Assembly (NCBI GenBank): GCA_041305085.1
Contig: JBFYMA010000046.1
Location: 1 to 28,366 of the forward strand
Direction: 5' to 3'
DNA length: 28,366 nt
Origin: SURF-58 sp041305085
Lineage (GTDB): Archaea > Nanobdellota > Nanobdellia > Woesearchaeales > UBA9642
A program made the position numbers and the translations under genes. Below, one piece after another: positions 7,013 through 15,336 of the stretch; position 1 is the first letter of the stretch, and each line of letters opens with the position of its first letter. The notes under the pieces are model-generated. The model did not search any database. It was given only the letters and a program-made list of their open reading frames with translations, and was not told the origin of the DNA.

Positions 7013-10000
7013 TTATTGTGTCCCTTCCCCCAGCTGTACTTTTACAAGGTTGCCCCTGTAGTCTGAAAAGACAGTTTTTGTGTTTTCCATCTGATCCGTT
7101 GTTTCAACAACATTTTCATAATCATAGTTTATGCTGTATGAAATTGAAGTTTTTGTTCCGTCCACATCTGTTGTCTCAACAACCCTGTTGAAGTCATCAT
7201 ATTCAGTCTCCACAAAATCCAGCAAGGACTCACTTATGCAGTTCCCGACTGCAGGCTGCCCAAAATTGCAATAATCCTCTTCTGTAACCCTGAATGGCTT
7301 TGATGCCTTATATTGCCTTGACAGCACATCATATTTTGTTATTGAGACAATAAAAGATGTATCTGTCTCTTTTTGCTGGGTCTCTGAAAGCCTTCCCATC
7401 TTGTCATAAAAATACCAGGATTCCATATACTTACCTTCTGAAAGTTTTGTCTTTGCGTTTATCTTCACTCCAGAACCGTCAGGGTTGAGGGTATAATAGG
7501 CGTATTGGGTTGTCGGGCTTGAAGGGTTTTGTGTTGGGTTGTCAGGAGCAATCCACGTTTTGGATATCCTTCCAATAGAATCATATTCATAATAGGAGGT
7601 TATTCCCCTTTCGTTTGTCACACTCGCAATAAGGCTATCATCATAATATGCTGCTGTGGATATTATATCAGGCGGCCCTTCAAGCTTTACCTGCTCAGGC
7701 TTTATCATATTTCCTGAAAAAGATAATTCAATTATCTCCTTGTCATATACAAGCTTTTCTTTGTTTATTACAACAGTCTCGCCTGTATCAGGATCAACCA
7801 CTTCAAACTGGAATGTTCCAAGGTCTTCAAATGGATGCTTGTACCTTGACCTTGACTCCAATTCAACAGTGTTTCCGCAGTCATCATAATAGCTCCAGAG
7901 CTCAGTCACCCCTCCGTTTGATGGGTAAGTGTTAGGAGTTGCTCCTCTTGCAAGGTTTGAATAGGCAATTATTTGGCTCGGAACTGGCCTTATGAAAGAG
8001 TTGGGATAATCTTGATAATCAAGGTCTGCGCACGAGTCTGCAAGTATGCCTGCAAAGTCCCTTGGGTCATAGGGATGGAGTTTTACTCCCTGGTTTATGC
8101 AGTTTGCATCCTGCCTGTGCCCTGCATCTGTATTGCAATCTGTAAATCCTGATGAAGCATACTCAAACTCGATCTGGGAAATGGCTCTTCCAAAAATATC
8201 TTCTGTTATTATTGCAATAGGAATGCTTGTCCAGCCAAAAAAGCTGTAATAGTATTTTGCATCCTGCTCATATTCCCCAAAATACGTTCCAATATAAGGG
8301 TCTGTTATGTATCCTGTAAATCTTAACATTCCTGGATAGACTTCTTCTATTGGAAAGTGCTCGTATACAAATTCCTTTTCTGTAATTATTGTATCCAGAG
8401 GAGTGTCTTCTGTGTATGTTATCTCGCCTGAGCGCTTAAGGTTTCCAAGCTCAGAGTTTATTGTTATTGGAGAGTCCACAATTGTAGGGTTCCTTACCTG
8501 ATAATCTATATAGTTCTGTGTTCCCAAAAACCCTCCATCCCCCATATCTCCAAGATTAAATATTTTTTTTGCATTCCCGTAAATATCATATTCTGTAAGC
8601 GTCCCTGATTTTCTGGATCCTCCGTCTTCATATATTATTGACTCTTGGGCCTTCATAATAGGAATCAGCGCAAGGGTATAGGAAACAGTTCCCGTATTCC
8701 ACCTTTCAGTCATGCCGTTGCCTATTTTTTCTGCAAAAGACTGCACCTTTGCCTTGAAGCCGATGTTTGTTTCCACAAAATCAGTTATTCTGTTGTCAAA
8801 ATCAGCAGGATTATTAAAAGGATAAATTGTTGTCCAGTAATTCTTTTCTTCGCTGAGCTTTTTCTGCATTCCATCAACAAGCCCATATTCCTCAACCAAG
8901 TATGTCAACCCTGACCTGAAAGAGTAATCCTCAGGGTACAATGTGCTCAGCGGTTGCTCATAGGCAGTTGAGCCGATGCTCTTTACATTCAAAGGGTTCA
9001 CTGTAGATGCAAAAGTATGGTGAACAGTTTTTCCCCCGAACGGGTTGTGAACTGTTGTCTCAAGCTCATAAATTGATTTTCCTGCAACTGTTTTAGGAAC
9101 TGTTTTGTACTGATAAACCCATGCACAGCCCTGGGATTGAGATGATTGTATGTTTCCCGGCAAGGTAAGCGCAGGGCAATAGCTTCCATCCTTGACCCTT
9201 CTTACGCTGACCACCCTTCTCTCAACCTTTTTCAGCCTTGCAGGATCAGTATCTATCCTTGAAACATCCACTGATGGAAGGTCAGGAGCCCAGGCATATG
9301 TGTACTCAATTATTGCCCCTGTTGGCAGTATTACTTTTACCAGCTCATTGCTTACTGGATCGTAATCATAATTGTATTTTGTTCCTGAAATTGCATTTCC
9401 CCCCAAACTCTCAGAAACATATGTGGAGGTAAGAAGTGGAGCCTCTATGTGCCCTGTTGCCTGGCTTATTTCATATTCATAAATTCTGTAAAGCCATCCT
9501 CCTTCTGGAGAGAGAAATTTTATGTATTTAAGCTTTGTTGTTATGTCATCAAAGTTCTCGACTTCGTCATAGTAAAAGTCTGTATAATGAAATTGCGCCA
9601 AAGGCCCCCTTGCTCCCTGAATTTCATACAAAAATGGGCTTTCCGGAGTTTCATAATTGTAGTAAATAAAGTTTCCAAAAGGGTCTTCCTGGAATGTTAG
9701 GTAGAGGCCTGAATAAGGGTTTTCTGCCCATTTTGCAAAGTCTTTTTTCATATAGATAGGATTGCTCTCAATCGCTTTGCAGCTTGTTCCTGGGCTGATA
9801 TAGGGATTTTTAAGGTCGTCAAAATCACTGCAAAATGGAACGAAGTGCTCAAAAACATACTTTGAGCCGTCTTTTGAGTAAAAAACAGCAGTGCCTTGCA
9901 GGTTCCCAGGCTCAAGCCCCATGGCATTAAAGCTGTAGGGGTAATCCACAAAAAGAGGCGAAAGGCCGCTTGTGTAAAGAGTGTATGAATTGTCTCCTGC

Positions 10001-10831
10001 ATGGTCAATAGGATCCAAAAAGAAATAGTTTTGCGCCTTGGTTATGTTATCCCTGAAGCTGTTTATAACACCATGATGGTTTCCCAGGTTGTTGCTCCAA
10101 AGTGCTGAATCATCGTGAACAAAATCAGGAGCCAATTCATTACTCCTGAACATTGAGGGCATTATCAGATCCTGCTCATTATTATCTATAACCAGGCTTT
10201 GCTTGTTTATGCCTCTTTGGGAAACATAATTGTAATTTATGCTGGTGATGTCATCAGACCCTGGAACCTCCTCTGTGAAAAATAATAAGGGGGTGGGATC
10301 CTTGAACCTGCCTTTTGTCATATCCCATCCAAGACCCAGCATTTTAGGCCTTATAAAGCTGGCAGAGTCTGTTATCTGGGAATCATACACACAAACACTC
10401 ATGCCTCTTCCAGCACCGTAATCAAGCGTCGGAAGACCGTTCGAGTCAAGCTTTTTTCCCCCAATAAGGTTGGGAACTTCGCACTGGGGGCAGAGGTCGT
10501 TTGTATCTGTGCACTCCATCCCTCCTCCTGTAAACTGGTTGATGTTAAGAAAAATGTTGCTGCTGTACTGCCTTGTAAGCTTCAAATCCAGGTTGTTTCT
10601 CCCAGAAACCGCAACATCTGTCTGCGTTATTGTCAATGCTCCTGAGTAGGGGTTTATGGAGTCTGAAAAAGTCGTGCCTACTGCGCTGGCAGCATCAAAT
10701 CCCTTGACGTTGAGGGCGTTCTGGGCGTTCGCCATTCTCTCCGAAATGGAAACATCATCATCTGCAAAAACAAAAGAAGGCATAATAGCCAAAAAAAGTA
10801 TACTCAGCAGGATACTGAACTGTTTTTTCAA
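7013..10831 (-). CDS. Large secreted RHS/YD-repeat protein, opening part of the shell
   Basis: A 1272-aa protein from TTG 10831, with AAGGTGG 7 bases upstream and a signal peptide (LKKQFSILLSILFLAIMPSFVFA). Just after the signal, INPYSGALTITQTDVAVSG and LDLKLTRQYSS match the strand that opens many RHS and YD-repeat proteins (PxTGAL...LTRxYxS). The middle, about 700 residues, is large and beta-rich with sparse Cys, including CPQC. YD-like repeats gather near the C-terminus (YYEYDSIGRISKTW, WYFYDKMGRLSETQ, TEYDDFNRVVETTD). It ends without the RHS core or a toxin and is followed 2 bases later by the 755-aa gene. The two probably assemble into one shell, analogous to split TcB/TcC proteins. The leader resembles that of the 499-aa RHS core gene. 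Confidence 0.85.
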   Translation of the reverse strand: MKKQFSILLSILFLAIMPSFVFADDDVSISERMANAQNALNVKGFDAASAVGTTFSDSINPYSGALTITQTDVAVSGRNNLDLKLTRQYSSNIFLNINQFTGGGMECTDTNDLCPQCEVPNLIGGKKLDSNGLPTLDYGAGRGMSVCVYDSQITDSASFIRPKMLGLGWDMTKGRFKDPTPLLFFTEEVPGSDDITSINYNYVSQRGINKQSLVIDNNEQDLIMPSMFRSNELAPDFVHDDSALWSNNLGNHHGVINSFRDNITKAQNYFFLDPIDHAGDNSYTLYTSGLSPLFVDYPYSFNAMGLEPGNLQGTAVFYSKDGSKYVFEHFVPFCSDFDDLKNPYISPGTSCKAIESNPIYMKKDFAKWAENPYSGLYLTFQEDPFGNFIYYNYETPESPFLYEIQGARGPLAQFHYTDFYYDEVENFDDITTKLKYIKFLSPEGGWLYRIYEYEISQATGHIEAPLLTSTYVSESLGGNAISGTKYNYDYDPVSNELVKVILPTGAIIEYTYAWAPDLPSVDVSRIDTDPARLKKVERRVVSVRRVKDGSYCPALTLPGNIQSSQSQGCAWVYQYKTVPKTVAGKSIYELETTVHNPFGGKTVHHTFASTVNPLNVKSIGSTAYEQPLSTLYPEDYSFRSGLTYLVEEYGLVDGMQKKLSEEKNYWTTIYPFNNPADFDNRITDFVETNIGFKAKVQSFAEKIGNGMTERWNTGTVSYTLALIPIMKAQESIIYEDGGSRKSGTLTEYDIYGNAKKIFNLGDMGDGGFLGTQNYIDYQVRNPTIVDSPITINSELGNLKRSGEITYTEDTPLDTIITEKEFVYEHFPIEEVYPGMLRFTGYITDPYIGTYFGEYEQDAKYYYSFFGWTSIPIAIITEDIFGRAISQIEFEYASSGFTDCNTDAGHRQDANCINQGVKLHPYDPRDFAGILADSCADLDYQDYPNSFIRPVPSQIIAYSNLARGATPNTYPSNGGVTELWSYYDDCGNTVELESRSRYKHPFEDLGTFQFEVVDPDTGETVVINKEKLVYDKEIIELSFSGNMIKPEQVKLEGPPDIISTAAYYDDSLIASVTNERGITSYYEYDSIGRISKTWIAPDNPTQNPSSPTTQYAYYTLNPDGSGVKINAKTKLSEGKYMESWYFYDKMGRLSETQQKETDTSFIVSITKYDVLSRQYKASKPFRVTEEDYCNFGQPAVGNCISESLLDFVETEYDDFNRVVETTDVDGTKTSISYSINYDYENVVETTDQMENTKTVFSDYRGNLVKVQLGEGTQ

Positions 10832-10843
10832 ATTTTTGCCACC
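10823..10843 (-). promoter_or_regulatory. Translation start block with TTG codon, shared with the RHS core gene
   Basis: On the minus strand, GGTGGCAAAAAT precedes the TTG start, followed by AAAAAA. The same 21 bases with one change (GGGGG for GGTGG) occur at 1836-1856 before the RHS core gene. The block sets the start of the 1272-aa protein. Confidence 0.6.
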
Positions 10844-10876
10844 TTCTCAATTCTGTATTGTTCAAAACGTAGAGAT

Positions 10877-10884
10877 ATTTAAAT
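10877..10884 (-). promoter_or_regulatory. TATA box of the RHS shell operon
   Basis: ATTTAAAT on the minus strand. Transcription is expected near 10853, giving a leader of about 22 bases that includes the AAGGTGG site. Confidence 0.5.
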
Positions 10885-10943
10885 AATTTCTTGTTTTTTT
10901 ATCATTTTTTTATCAGTGTTATCCTCTGACATAAGCAAAAACA

Positions 10944-10951
10944 TTTTTAAA
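10944..10951 (+). promoter_or_regulatory. TATA box of the first antiporter gene
   Basis: TTTTTAAA centred 27 bases before ATG 10975; leaderless transcript expected. It lies back to back with the RHS operon promoter. Confidence 0.6.
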
Positions 10952-10974
10952 TGGCGCTTTCCTATAATTAACCC

Positions 10975-12147
10975 ATGGATGCCCTTATAATAGTTACAGC
11001 ATGCATTGTGCTCAGCCTTTTGATGACAGAAGTGTTCACTGCTGTAAAATCCTCTGTTGTTATAGGTCTTATTCTTGGAGGAGCATTTTTGGGCCTGCCA
11101 ATCTTTGGCGGGTTTATCACAAACAGCTCAGGCATCATCGAATCAATATCAACTTTCGGGGTTATTCTCTTGCTATTCATCTCAGGGCTGCAGGCAGATT
11201 ACAGAAAGCTCAAGGAAAGCAGAAAAGAAGAGACGCTTATAGCATTCTTAGGGGCAATAATACCTTTTGGATTGGGATTTTTAACATCCTATGTTCTGGG
11301 ATATTCCAACACAACAAGCTTTGTTGTCGGCTCTGCCCTCTCAATAACCTCTGCAGGAACAACAATCGCAGTTCTTTTAGAGACAAAAAAGCTTAACACA
11401 AAGGTTGGCGCCATAATTGTGGGTGCAGGAATTATTGATGATATTTTTGAAGTAATATTCCTAAGCATTCTTATCGTGCTTGTCCAGCACGGGCCAGCCA
11501 CCAGCCTCCTCATATTTCCCTTCAAGATTCTCCTGTTCATAATAATAGTGCTCACTTTTATGAAGCTTATACTTCCAACTCTTGTAAACCATCTTTTAAA
11601 GCAGAACAATCCTGTCACAACAATAGGGTTTATGATTGCCCTGTGTTTTGTGACTGCCCTTGTATCATATTTTCTGGATTTAGGCTATTTAGTAGGCGCT
11701 TTTCTGGCAGGGATAATAATCCAGCTTCTTATCCAGAAATCCCAGGTAAGGGAAAGGATAGTTGACGAGATAAAAAACTTCAGCTTTGCAATAATAATTC
11801 CTTTCTTTTTCATAAACCTGGGCCTTAAGCTGAACCTGGGGGCAGTGGAAAATTATTTTGGGCTTTTTCTTATAATACTTTCTGTTGCAATAATAGGAAA
11901 AGTTGGAGGCGCTCTTCTGGCAAAGCCCTTTACCAAGCTCAACCTGAAGCAGCTCCACCTTATAGGCTGGGGCATGAACTCCAGGGGAGCTGTGGAGCTT
12001 GTGATTGTTGAAATTGCAAGAAACTCTCTTGGGCTGCCCCTTGAGATTTATTCTATACTTATACTTACTGCTGTCACAACAACTTTTATCTTCCCTTTCA
12101 TTCTGAAATCATTTGTAAAGAACTATCCTGAAATAATGGACAAGTAG
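10975..12147 (+). CDS. CPA2-family cation:proton antiporter (Na+/H+ type)
   Basis: A 390-aa membrane protein with about 12 hydrophobic segments covering nearly its whole length, so it is only the transport domain, without a C-terminal nucleotide-binding domain. GAGIIDDIFEVIFLSI carries a paired acidic motif (DD) in the helix where CPA antiporters bind the ion, the form usual in electrogenic Na+/H+ exchangers such as NapA. Other family features are ITSAGTTIAVLLE in the discontinuous helix and GWGMNSRGAVELVI near the end. It probably swaps Na+ for H+ across the cytoplasmic membrane. It is transcribed alone from a leaderless promoter. The ion is inferred from the motif, not shown. Confidence 0.85.
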   Translation: MDALIIVTACIVLSLLMTEVFTAVKSSVVIGLILGGAFLGLPIFGGFITNSSGIIESISTFGVILLLFISGLQADYRKLKESRKEETLIAFLGAIIPFGLGFLTSYVLGYSNTTSFVVGSALSITSAGTTIAVLLETKKLNTKVGAIIVGAGIIDDIFEVIFLSILIVLVQHGPATSLLIFPFKILLFIIIVLTFMKLILPTLVNHLLKQNNPVTTIGFMIALCFVTALVSYFLDLGYLVGAFLAGIIIQLLIQKSQVRERIVDEIKNFSFAIIIPFFFINLGLKLNLGAVENYFGLFLIILSVAIIGKVGGALLAKPFTKLNLKQLHLIGWGMNSRGAVELVIVEIARNSLGLPLEIYSILILTAVTTTFIFPFILKSFVKNYPEIMDK

Positions 12148-12166
12148 AATTTAAAAAACAATTAAT

Positions 12167-12176
12167 TTTATATATT
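12167..12176 (+). promoter_or_regulatory. TATA box of the 118-aa coiled-coil gene
   Basis: TTTTATATAT region centred about 26 bases before ATG 12197; leaderless transcript expected. Confidence 0.55.
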
Positions 12177-12196
12177 CAGAGGTTTAGAAATATTGC

Positions 12197-12553
12197 ATGG
12201 AGCCGACTGTATTAAGGGTAAAGGAGACAGGAGAGAGCATTATCAACATAGGAAGCAGGATTTCTTTGCTGGAAAAAGACAGCGTATTCATGACAGAGAT
12301 GGTTATGCAGAATGAAAAAAGGCTTGAGAAAAAAAAGTCCCAGGCTCTGGAGAGCATACAGCGGATTAGGGAAAACATAGAGATAATAAAGAATTTTCTG
12401 AAAAACTCAAAAATAGAGCTTGATGTTCTAATAGGCAAGCTTAAGGAGTCTGCCACCGCACACCAGCTGGATATAGTGAAGGAGAAAGTTGATGAATGGG
12501 GGCCTGAACGATTCATAACAAAGGCAGACATAGAGGAGAATTTTGAGTATTAA
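12197..12553 (+). CDS. Unknown coiled-coil protein, 118 aa
   Basis: A soluble protein that I do not recognise. The central part (about residues 30-85) is rich in Lys, Glu and Ile with heptad spacing (EKRLEKKKSQALESIQRIRE, then IEIIKNFLKNSKIELDVLIG) and is probably a long helix or coiled coil. The C-terminus (VDEWGPERFITKADIEENF) is more compact and acidic. It ends 7 bases before the convergent stop of the 220-aa coiled-coil gene. Together with the 498-aa gene these may belong to one structure, such as a scaffold or cytoskeletal assembly. That is an inference from adjacency and shared coiled-coil character. Archaellum FlaC/D/E-like proteins were considered, but no motif supports them. Confidence 0.65.
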   Translation: MEPTVLRVKETGESIINIGSRISLLEKDSVFMTEMVMQNEKRLEKKKSQALESIQRIRENIEIIKNFLKNSKIELDVLIGKLKESATAHQLDIVKEKVDEWGPERFITKADIEENFEY

Positions 12554-12560
12554 ATTGGGT

Positions 12561-13223
12561 TTATTTCTGGTAAAGCGACTGCTGCAGCAGTTCATCTTCT
12601 GCTTTTTTTTCAGCTGCAGACAGCTTTCTTGCATTTTGGTCTATTCTGTCAATCATAGAGTTCAGCTTTTCAAGGTATCTTGAGTTGTCTTTTTGCTGGT
12701 AATATGAGTTGTTTTCCATGCTTTCCAAGCTGCGCCTTATGTTTTCAAGGGATTCTTGTTCTTCTGATGAAAGTATCTCATAGGCTGATTTTTTTGCAAG
12801 CCCTGCAACAGCATTCACAATATTATAGTCTGTGACTTCATAAAAACCTGCATCAGGCCTTATCTCTTCCAGGGCTTTTCCATAAATGTTTCCAAAAGGA
12901 ATGTTCTGCTGTGGCTGCTGCTCAACCAGCTGGTCAATTGAGGAGGCATTTTGCCTGTTTTTTTCTTTCCTTGCAGTTTCCTGCTCTTTGAAAGCGTGCT
13001 CTTCTTCTTCCTGGAGATCCTGTATTGATTTAAGAATAAGGTTTTCTGTTTCCTCAATTTCTCGCCTATGGTGCTCTTCCTCTTCCCTTGCTTTTTTTTC
13101 CAGCTCCTCAAGCTCTTTTCTCTTTTTTGCCAGCTCCTTCTTTTTTTCTTCTTCCAGCTCCCTAAGCCTTTTTATTCTTTCCTCTGGCGACAAGTCCTTA
13201 ATATTTTTGGATAGAACTACCAT
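12561..13223 (-). CDS. Unknown coiled-coil protein, 220 aa
   Basis: The ATG follows directly on the TAA of the 498-aa gene (TAAATG), so the two are co-transcribed and probably translated together. Residues about 8-95 are an extremely charged coiled coil (EEKKKELAKKRKELEELEKK and similar). A Gln-rich hinge follows, then a small domain (about 110-150: IPFGNIYGKALEEIRPDAGF, ITDYN-like strand, AVAGLAKKSAYEI) and a second helical region with LEKLNSMIDRIDQNARKL. No membrane segment or signal peptide is present, so it is probably cytosolic. I know no family for it. It may be the filament or linker partner of the 498-aa protein. Confidence 0.65.
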   Translation of the reverse strand: MVVLSKNIKDLSPEERIKRLRELEEEKKKELAKKRKELEELEKKAREEEEHHRREIEETENLILKSIQDLQEEEEHAFKEQETARKEKNRQNASSIDQLVEQQPQQNIPFGNIYGKALEEIRPDAGFYEVTDYNIVNAVAGLAKKSAYEILSSEEQESLENIRRSLESMENNSYYQQKDNSRYLEKLNSMIDRIDQNARKLSAAEKKAEDELLQQSLYQK

Positions 13224-14720
13224 TTACCAGGTAACTAATTTGTGGGATTTTTTATAGTTTTTGTATGTCTGCCACATAGTTGCCTCTGCAGTCTTTATTG
13301 CAATGCCCGGATCAGGAGGAGCAGCTTTCTTTTTGGACTTTAAAGAGCCCACAGGGATTATTGATGTAAATATCTCCCAGAATCCCTTAAATACAGAAAC
13401 AAAAGGGTCGAATGCATCAACAACATCTTTTTTTGGGTCTTTCTTTGCTTCTTCCTGTTTTGGCTTTTCTATTTTTTCTCCTGCCTCTTCAAGATATTTG
13501 TTCAGCTCTTCTCCAAGCTCTTCCATAGCAGCCTGAACGCTTGCATCTATTATGCCAAGAAGCTCCATATCCTCAAGGTTGCGCATTTTTTTGTAGTTTT
13601 CAACCTCTTTTTTTGTCCATGCATAGGACCTCATGTTTACCTCCACCCTGCCCACATGGATAGGGCCGCGCTGGTATTCCTGCTGGTAGCTGAGTGTGGG
13701 CTTTGTTGTATATTTAAAGCTTGCAAGAATGCAGGGATGGACACTTTTAATTTCCTGCTTTTTTGCAAGGAACTCTATCTCAAGAATACTGGTTTCAAAA
13801 GCAGTCACTATGTCAGGGCTTTCCATGTGCTTCTGGCTCATGCTAAGCCTCTGGATGTTTTTAAGATAGGGCTTTATCCAGCCCATATACATCTTTATTA
13901 CCCCCCAGTGCTGTCTCAAGTATTTAAGGTTGAACTTTCTTCTGTTCTGAAGCTCTATCTGGGTTTTGTTTTTCCAGATGATGAACTGGAAGAGCTTCCT
14001 CTTGAGAATGTTCTTGACTGTCGGGTTGTATTCCATACTGTCAATTTTTTCGTCAAGCTTTTCTGCATTGTATATTTTCGTGTTGAAAAACAGGTCTGGA
14101 AGTATTGTGAATCCAACTTTTTGGGAAAGCCCATAAACACTGTTCGGCTTTTCAGTTCCCCCCTCAACCAAGTCTATGTACAGCCCCTTCAGGCTCACAT
14201 CTGCGCTCTTCCTTTCAGGAGCCCACTTGTAGAGCTCAATTCTCTCATCAATTATTCTGAGCTCCCTCACAAGCTGGAATAAGTCCTTGACCATTTTTCC
14301 TATTGTTGCAAAATACTGGGTTACTTTGTCCTGCTGAAGCCCAAGCCTTTGGGCGCTCTGCCCCCAGAATGCACTGTTCTCGCTGGCAGAGAATATATCT
14401 GTAATTTTTTCAATCATTGGATAGCCTTGGTCAAGCCTCAGATGCTGGAGTATCCAGAAATATGTCTCTTCCATTGACAATCCAAAAGCCTCAACTATGA
14501 GTCTGTACCTTCTTGTGGGCTTTGGATAGCCTGTCCTGTCGTAAGGGTTTGAATAGGTTCCCACAAAGCTTTCAAGCACTTCCTCATCTATTTCTTCGTT
14601 TGCATGACTTTGAGCAGTGGAGATATCCACTTTTGACCAGTCAACCTCTTCTGCATAAAGCGCTTTGTATTTTTTTTTGATAAACCCGTGCTTAAGAAGC
14701 ATTATTGATGGATCATCCAT
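13224..14720 (-). CDS. Unknown 498-aa protein, head of a coiled-coil operon
   Basis: A soluble, mostly helical protein I cannot place. The N-terminal half (about residues 1-190) is helical with aromatic residues (YRLIVEAFGLSMEETYFWIL). The middle (about 240-400) has strands and helices with FQFIIWKNKTQIELQNRRKF and HPCILASFKYTTKP. A region of about 60 Lys/Glu/Pro-rich residues follows, then an amphipathic or weakly membrane-binding patch (FVSVFKGFWEIFTSIIPVG) and a basic tail. The start is supported by a TATA-like AATATAAAC 26 bases upstream, giving a leaderless mRNA. It is divergent from the MNT antitoxin gene and heads the operon with the 220-aa coiled-coil gene. The patch near the C-terminus suggests peripheral membrane contact; function is unknown. 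Confidence 0.68.
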   Translation of the reverse strand: MDDPSIMLLKHGFIKKKYKALYAEEVDWSKVDISTAQSHANEEIDEEVLESFVGTYSNPYDRTGYPKPTRRYRLIVEAFGLSMEETYFWILQHLRLDQGYPMIEKITDIFSASENSAFWGQSAQRLGLQQDKVTQYFATIGKMVKDLFQLVRELRIIDERIELYKWAPERKSADVSLKGLYIDLVEGGTEKPNSVYGLSQKVGFTILPDLFFNTKIYNAEKLDEKIDSMEYNPTVKNILKRKLFQFIIWKNKTQIELQNRRKFNLKYLRQHWGVIKMYMGWIKPYLKNIQRLSMSQKHMESPDIVTAFETSILEIEFLAKKQEIKSVHPCILASFKYTTKPTLSYQQEYQRGPIHVGRVEVNMRSYAWTKKEVENYKKMRNLEDMELLGIIDASVQAAMEELGEELNKYLEEAGEKIEKPKQEEAKKDPKKDVVDAFDPFVSVFKGFWEIFTSIIPVGSLKSKKKAAPPDPGIAIKTAEATMWQTYKNYKKSHKLVTW

Positions 14721-14741
14721 AAATAAATATCAGGGTTTGTT

Positions 14742-14750
14742 GTTTATATT
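14742..14750 (-). promoter_or_regulatory. TATA-like box of the 498-aa gene operon
   Basis: AATATAAAC on the minus strand, centred 26 bases before ATG 14720; leaderless transcript expected. Confidence 0.5.
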
Positions 14751-14778
14751 TGTTTTGGTTTTTTGTACAATCAAAAAG

Positions 14779-14787
14779 TTTATAAAT
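14779..14787 (+). promoter_or_regulatory. TATA box of the MNT/HEPN operon
   Basis: TTTATAAAT centred 26 bases before ATG 14809; leaderless transcript expected. An inverted repeat lies directly downstream. Confidence 0.6.
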
Positions 14788-14806
14788 GTAGTATTTTTTT
14801 ACTACA
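14787..14806 (+). promoter_or_regulatory. Probable autoregulatory operator of the MNT antitoxin
   Basis: A perfect 7-base inverted repeat, TGTAGTA and TACTACA, is separated by six T. It fills the space between the TATA box and the start codon and covers the expected transcription start. A dimeric winged-helix protein bound here would block transcription. The antitoxin just downstream has its own winged helix, so self-repression is likely by analogy with other toxin-antitoxin operons. Confidence 0.55.
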
Positions 14807-14808
14807 TT

Positions 14809-15336
14809 ATGGATATAGACACAAAAAACAAGATTTCTGAATATTTTTTTTACTATCCCATGAAAAAGTTCGGAGTCAGAGACCTGTCCAGAAAAACAAA
14901 AAAGAACACCAAAACAGTGATGAAATACCTTAATTACTTGATACAGCAAAGAATAATACTAAAAACATCAAAGTCCGGAAAATATTCCTATTATGAATCA
15001 GACAGAAAATCCCCTCAATACTACAATGAGAAAAGATATTTAGCTTTGAAAAAACTAATAAGAAGCGGGTTATTTGATTATCTGGAAACCAAAAACAAAA
15101 AAGCAGGCATAATATTATTTGGAAGCATGTGGAAAGGCAATTATGATATGGAAAGCGATATAGATATATTTATTCAGGAAAACAGAAAAAAATTGAGCAT
15201 CAGGAAGTATGAAACAATTCTTAACCGGAAAATCAACATATTGTTCGAAAAAAACACAAAAAAATTAAGCAAAGGATTATTAAAAAACATTCGCTCAGGA
15301 TACCCTGTAAAAGGGTATCTTAATGAACAGGACTAG
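14809..15336 (+). CDS. MNT-type antitoxin: winged helix fused to a minimal nucleotidyltransferase
   Basis: A 175-aa protein. ATG 14809 is chosen because a TATA box lies 26 bases upstream and the HTH begins at once; a longer frame from 14665 would add a hydrophobic, non-homologous lead. Residues about 10-62 form a winged helix (FGVRDLSRKTKKNTKTVMKY, LIQQRIILKTSKSGKYSYY). Residues about 95-150 are a nucleotidyltransferase domain with GIILFGSMWKGNYDMESDID, the G-S...D-x-D signature. MNT proteins neutralise HEPN RNase toxins, in several studied pairs by adding AMP to a tyrosine of the toxin. The next gene overlaps by 14 bases in another frame and is HEPN-like but broken. The winged helix probably represses its own promoter. 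Confidence 0.8.
   Translation: MDIDTKNKISEYFFYYPMKKFGVRDLSRKTKKNTKTVMKYLNYLIQQRIILKTSKSGKYSYYESDRKSPQYYNEKRYLALKKLIRSGLFDYLETKNKKAGIILFGSMWKGNYDMESDIDIFIQENRKKLSIRKYETILNRKINILFEKNTKKLSKGLLKNIRSGYPVKGYLNEQD

Noticed and set aside
4743..10831. The 1272-aa and 755-aa genes as one gene broken by a frameshift
   Set aside because: The second has its own start and a clear signal peptide with a Cys-rich domain, so it is a separate secreted protein rather than a continuation.
13656..14282. Plus-strand 208-aa frame opposite the 498-aa gene
   Set aside because: Shadow of the minus-strand gene, with no promoter, no family features and an amino acid make-up typical of antisense frames.
12197..14720. 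Archaellum accessory genes (FlaC/D/E-like)
   Set aside because: Only general coiled-coil character is shared. No FlaCE motif and no FlaH, FlaI, FlaJ or archaellin genes are nearby.
14665..14808. Extension of the MNT antitoxin start to 14665
   Set aside because: It would cross the divergent 498-aa gene and both promoters. The TATA box, operator and start of the winged helix all fit ATG 14809.
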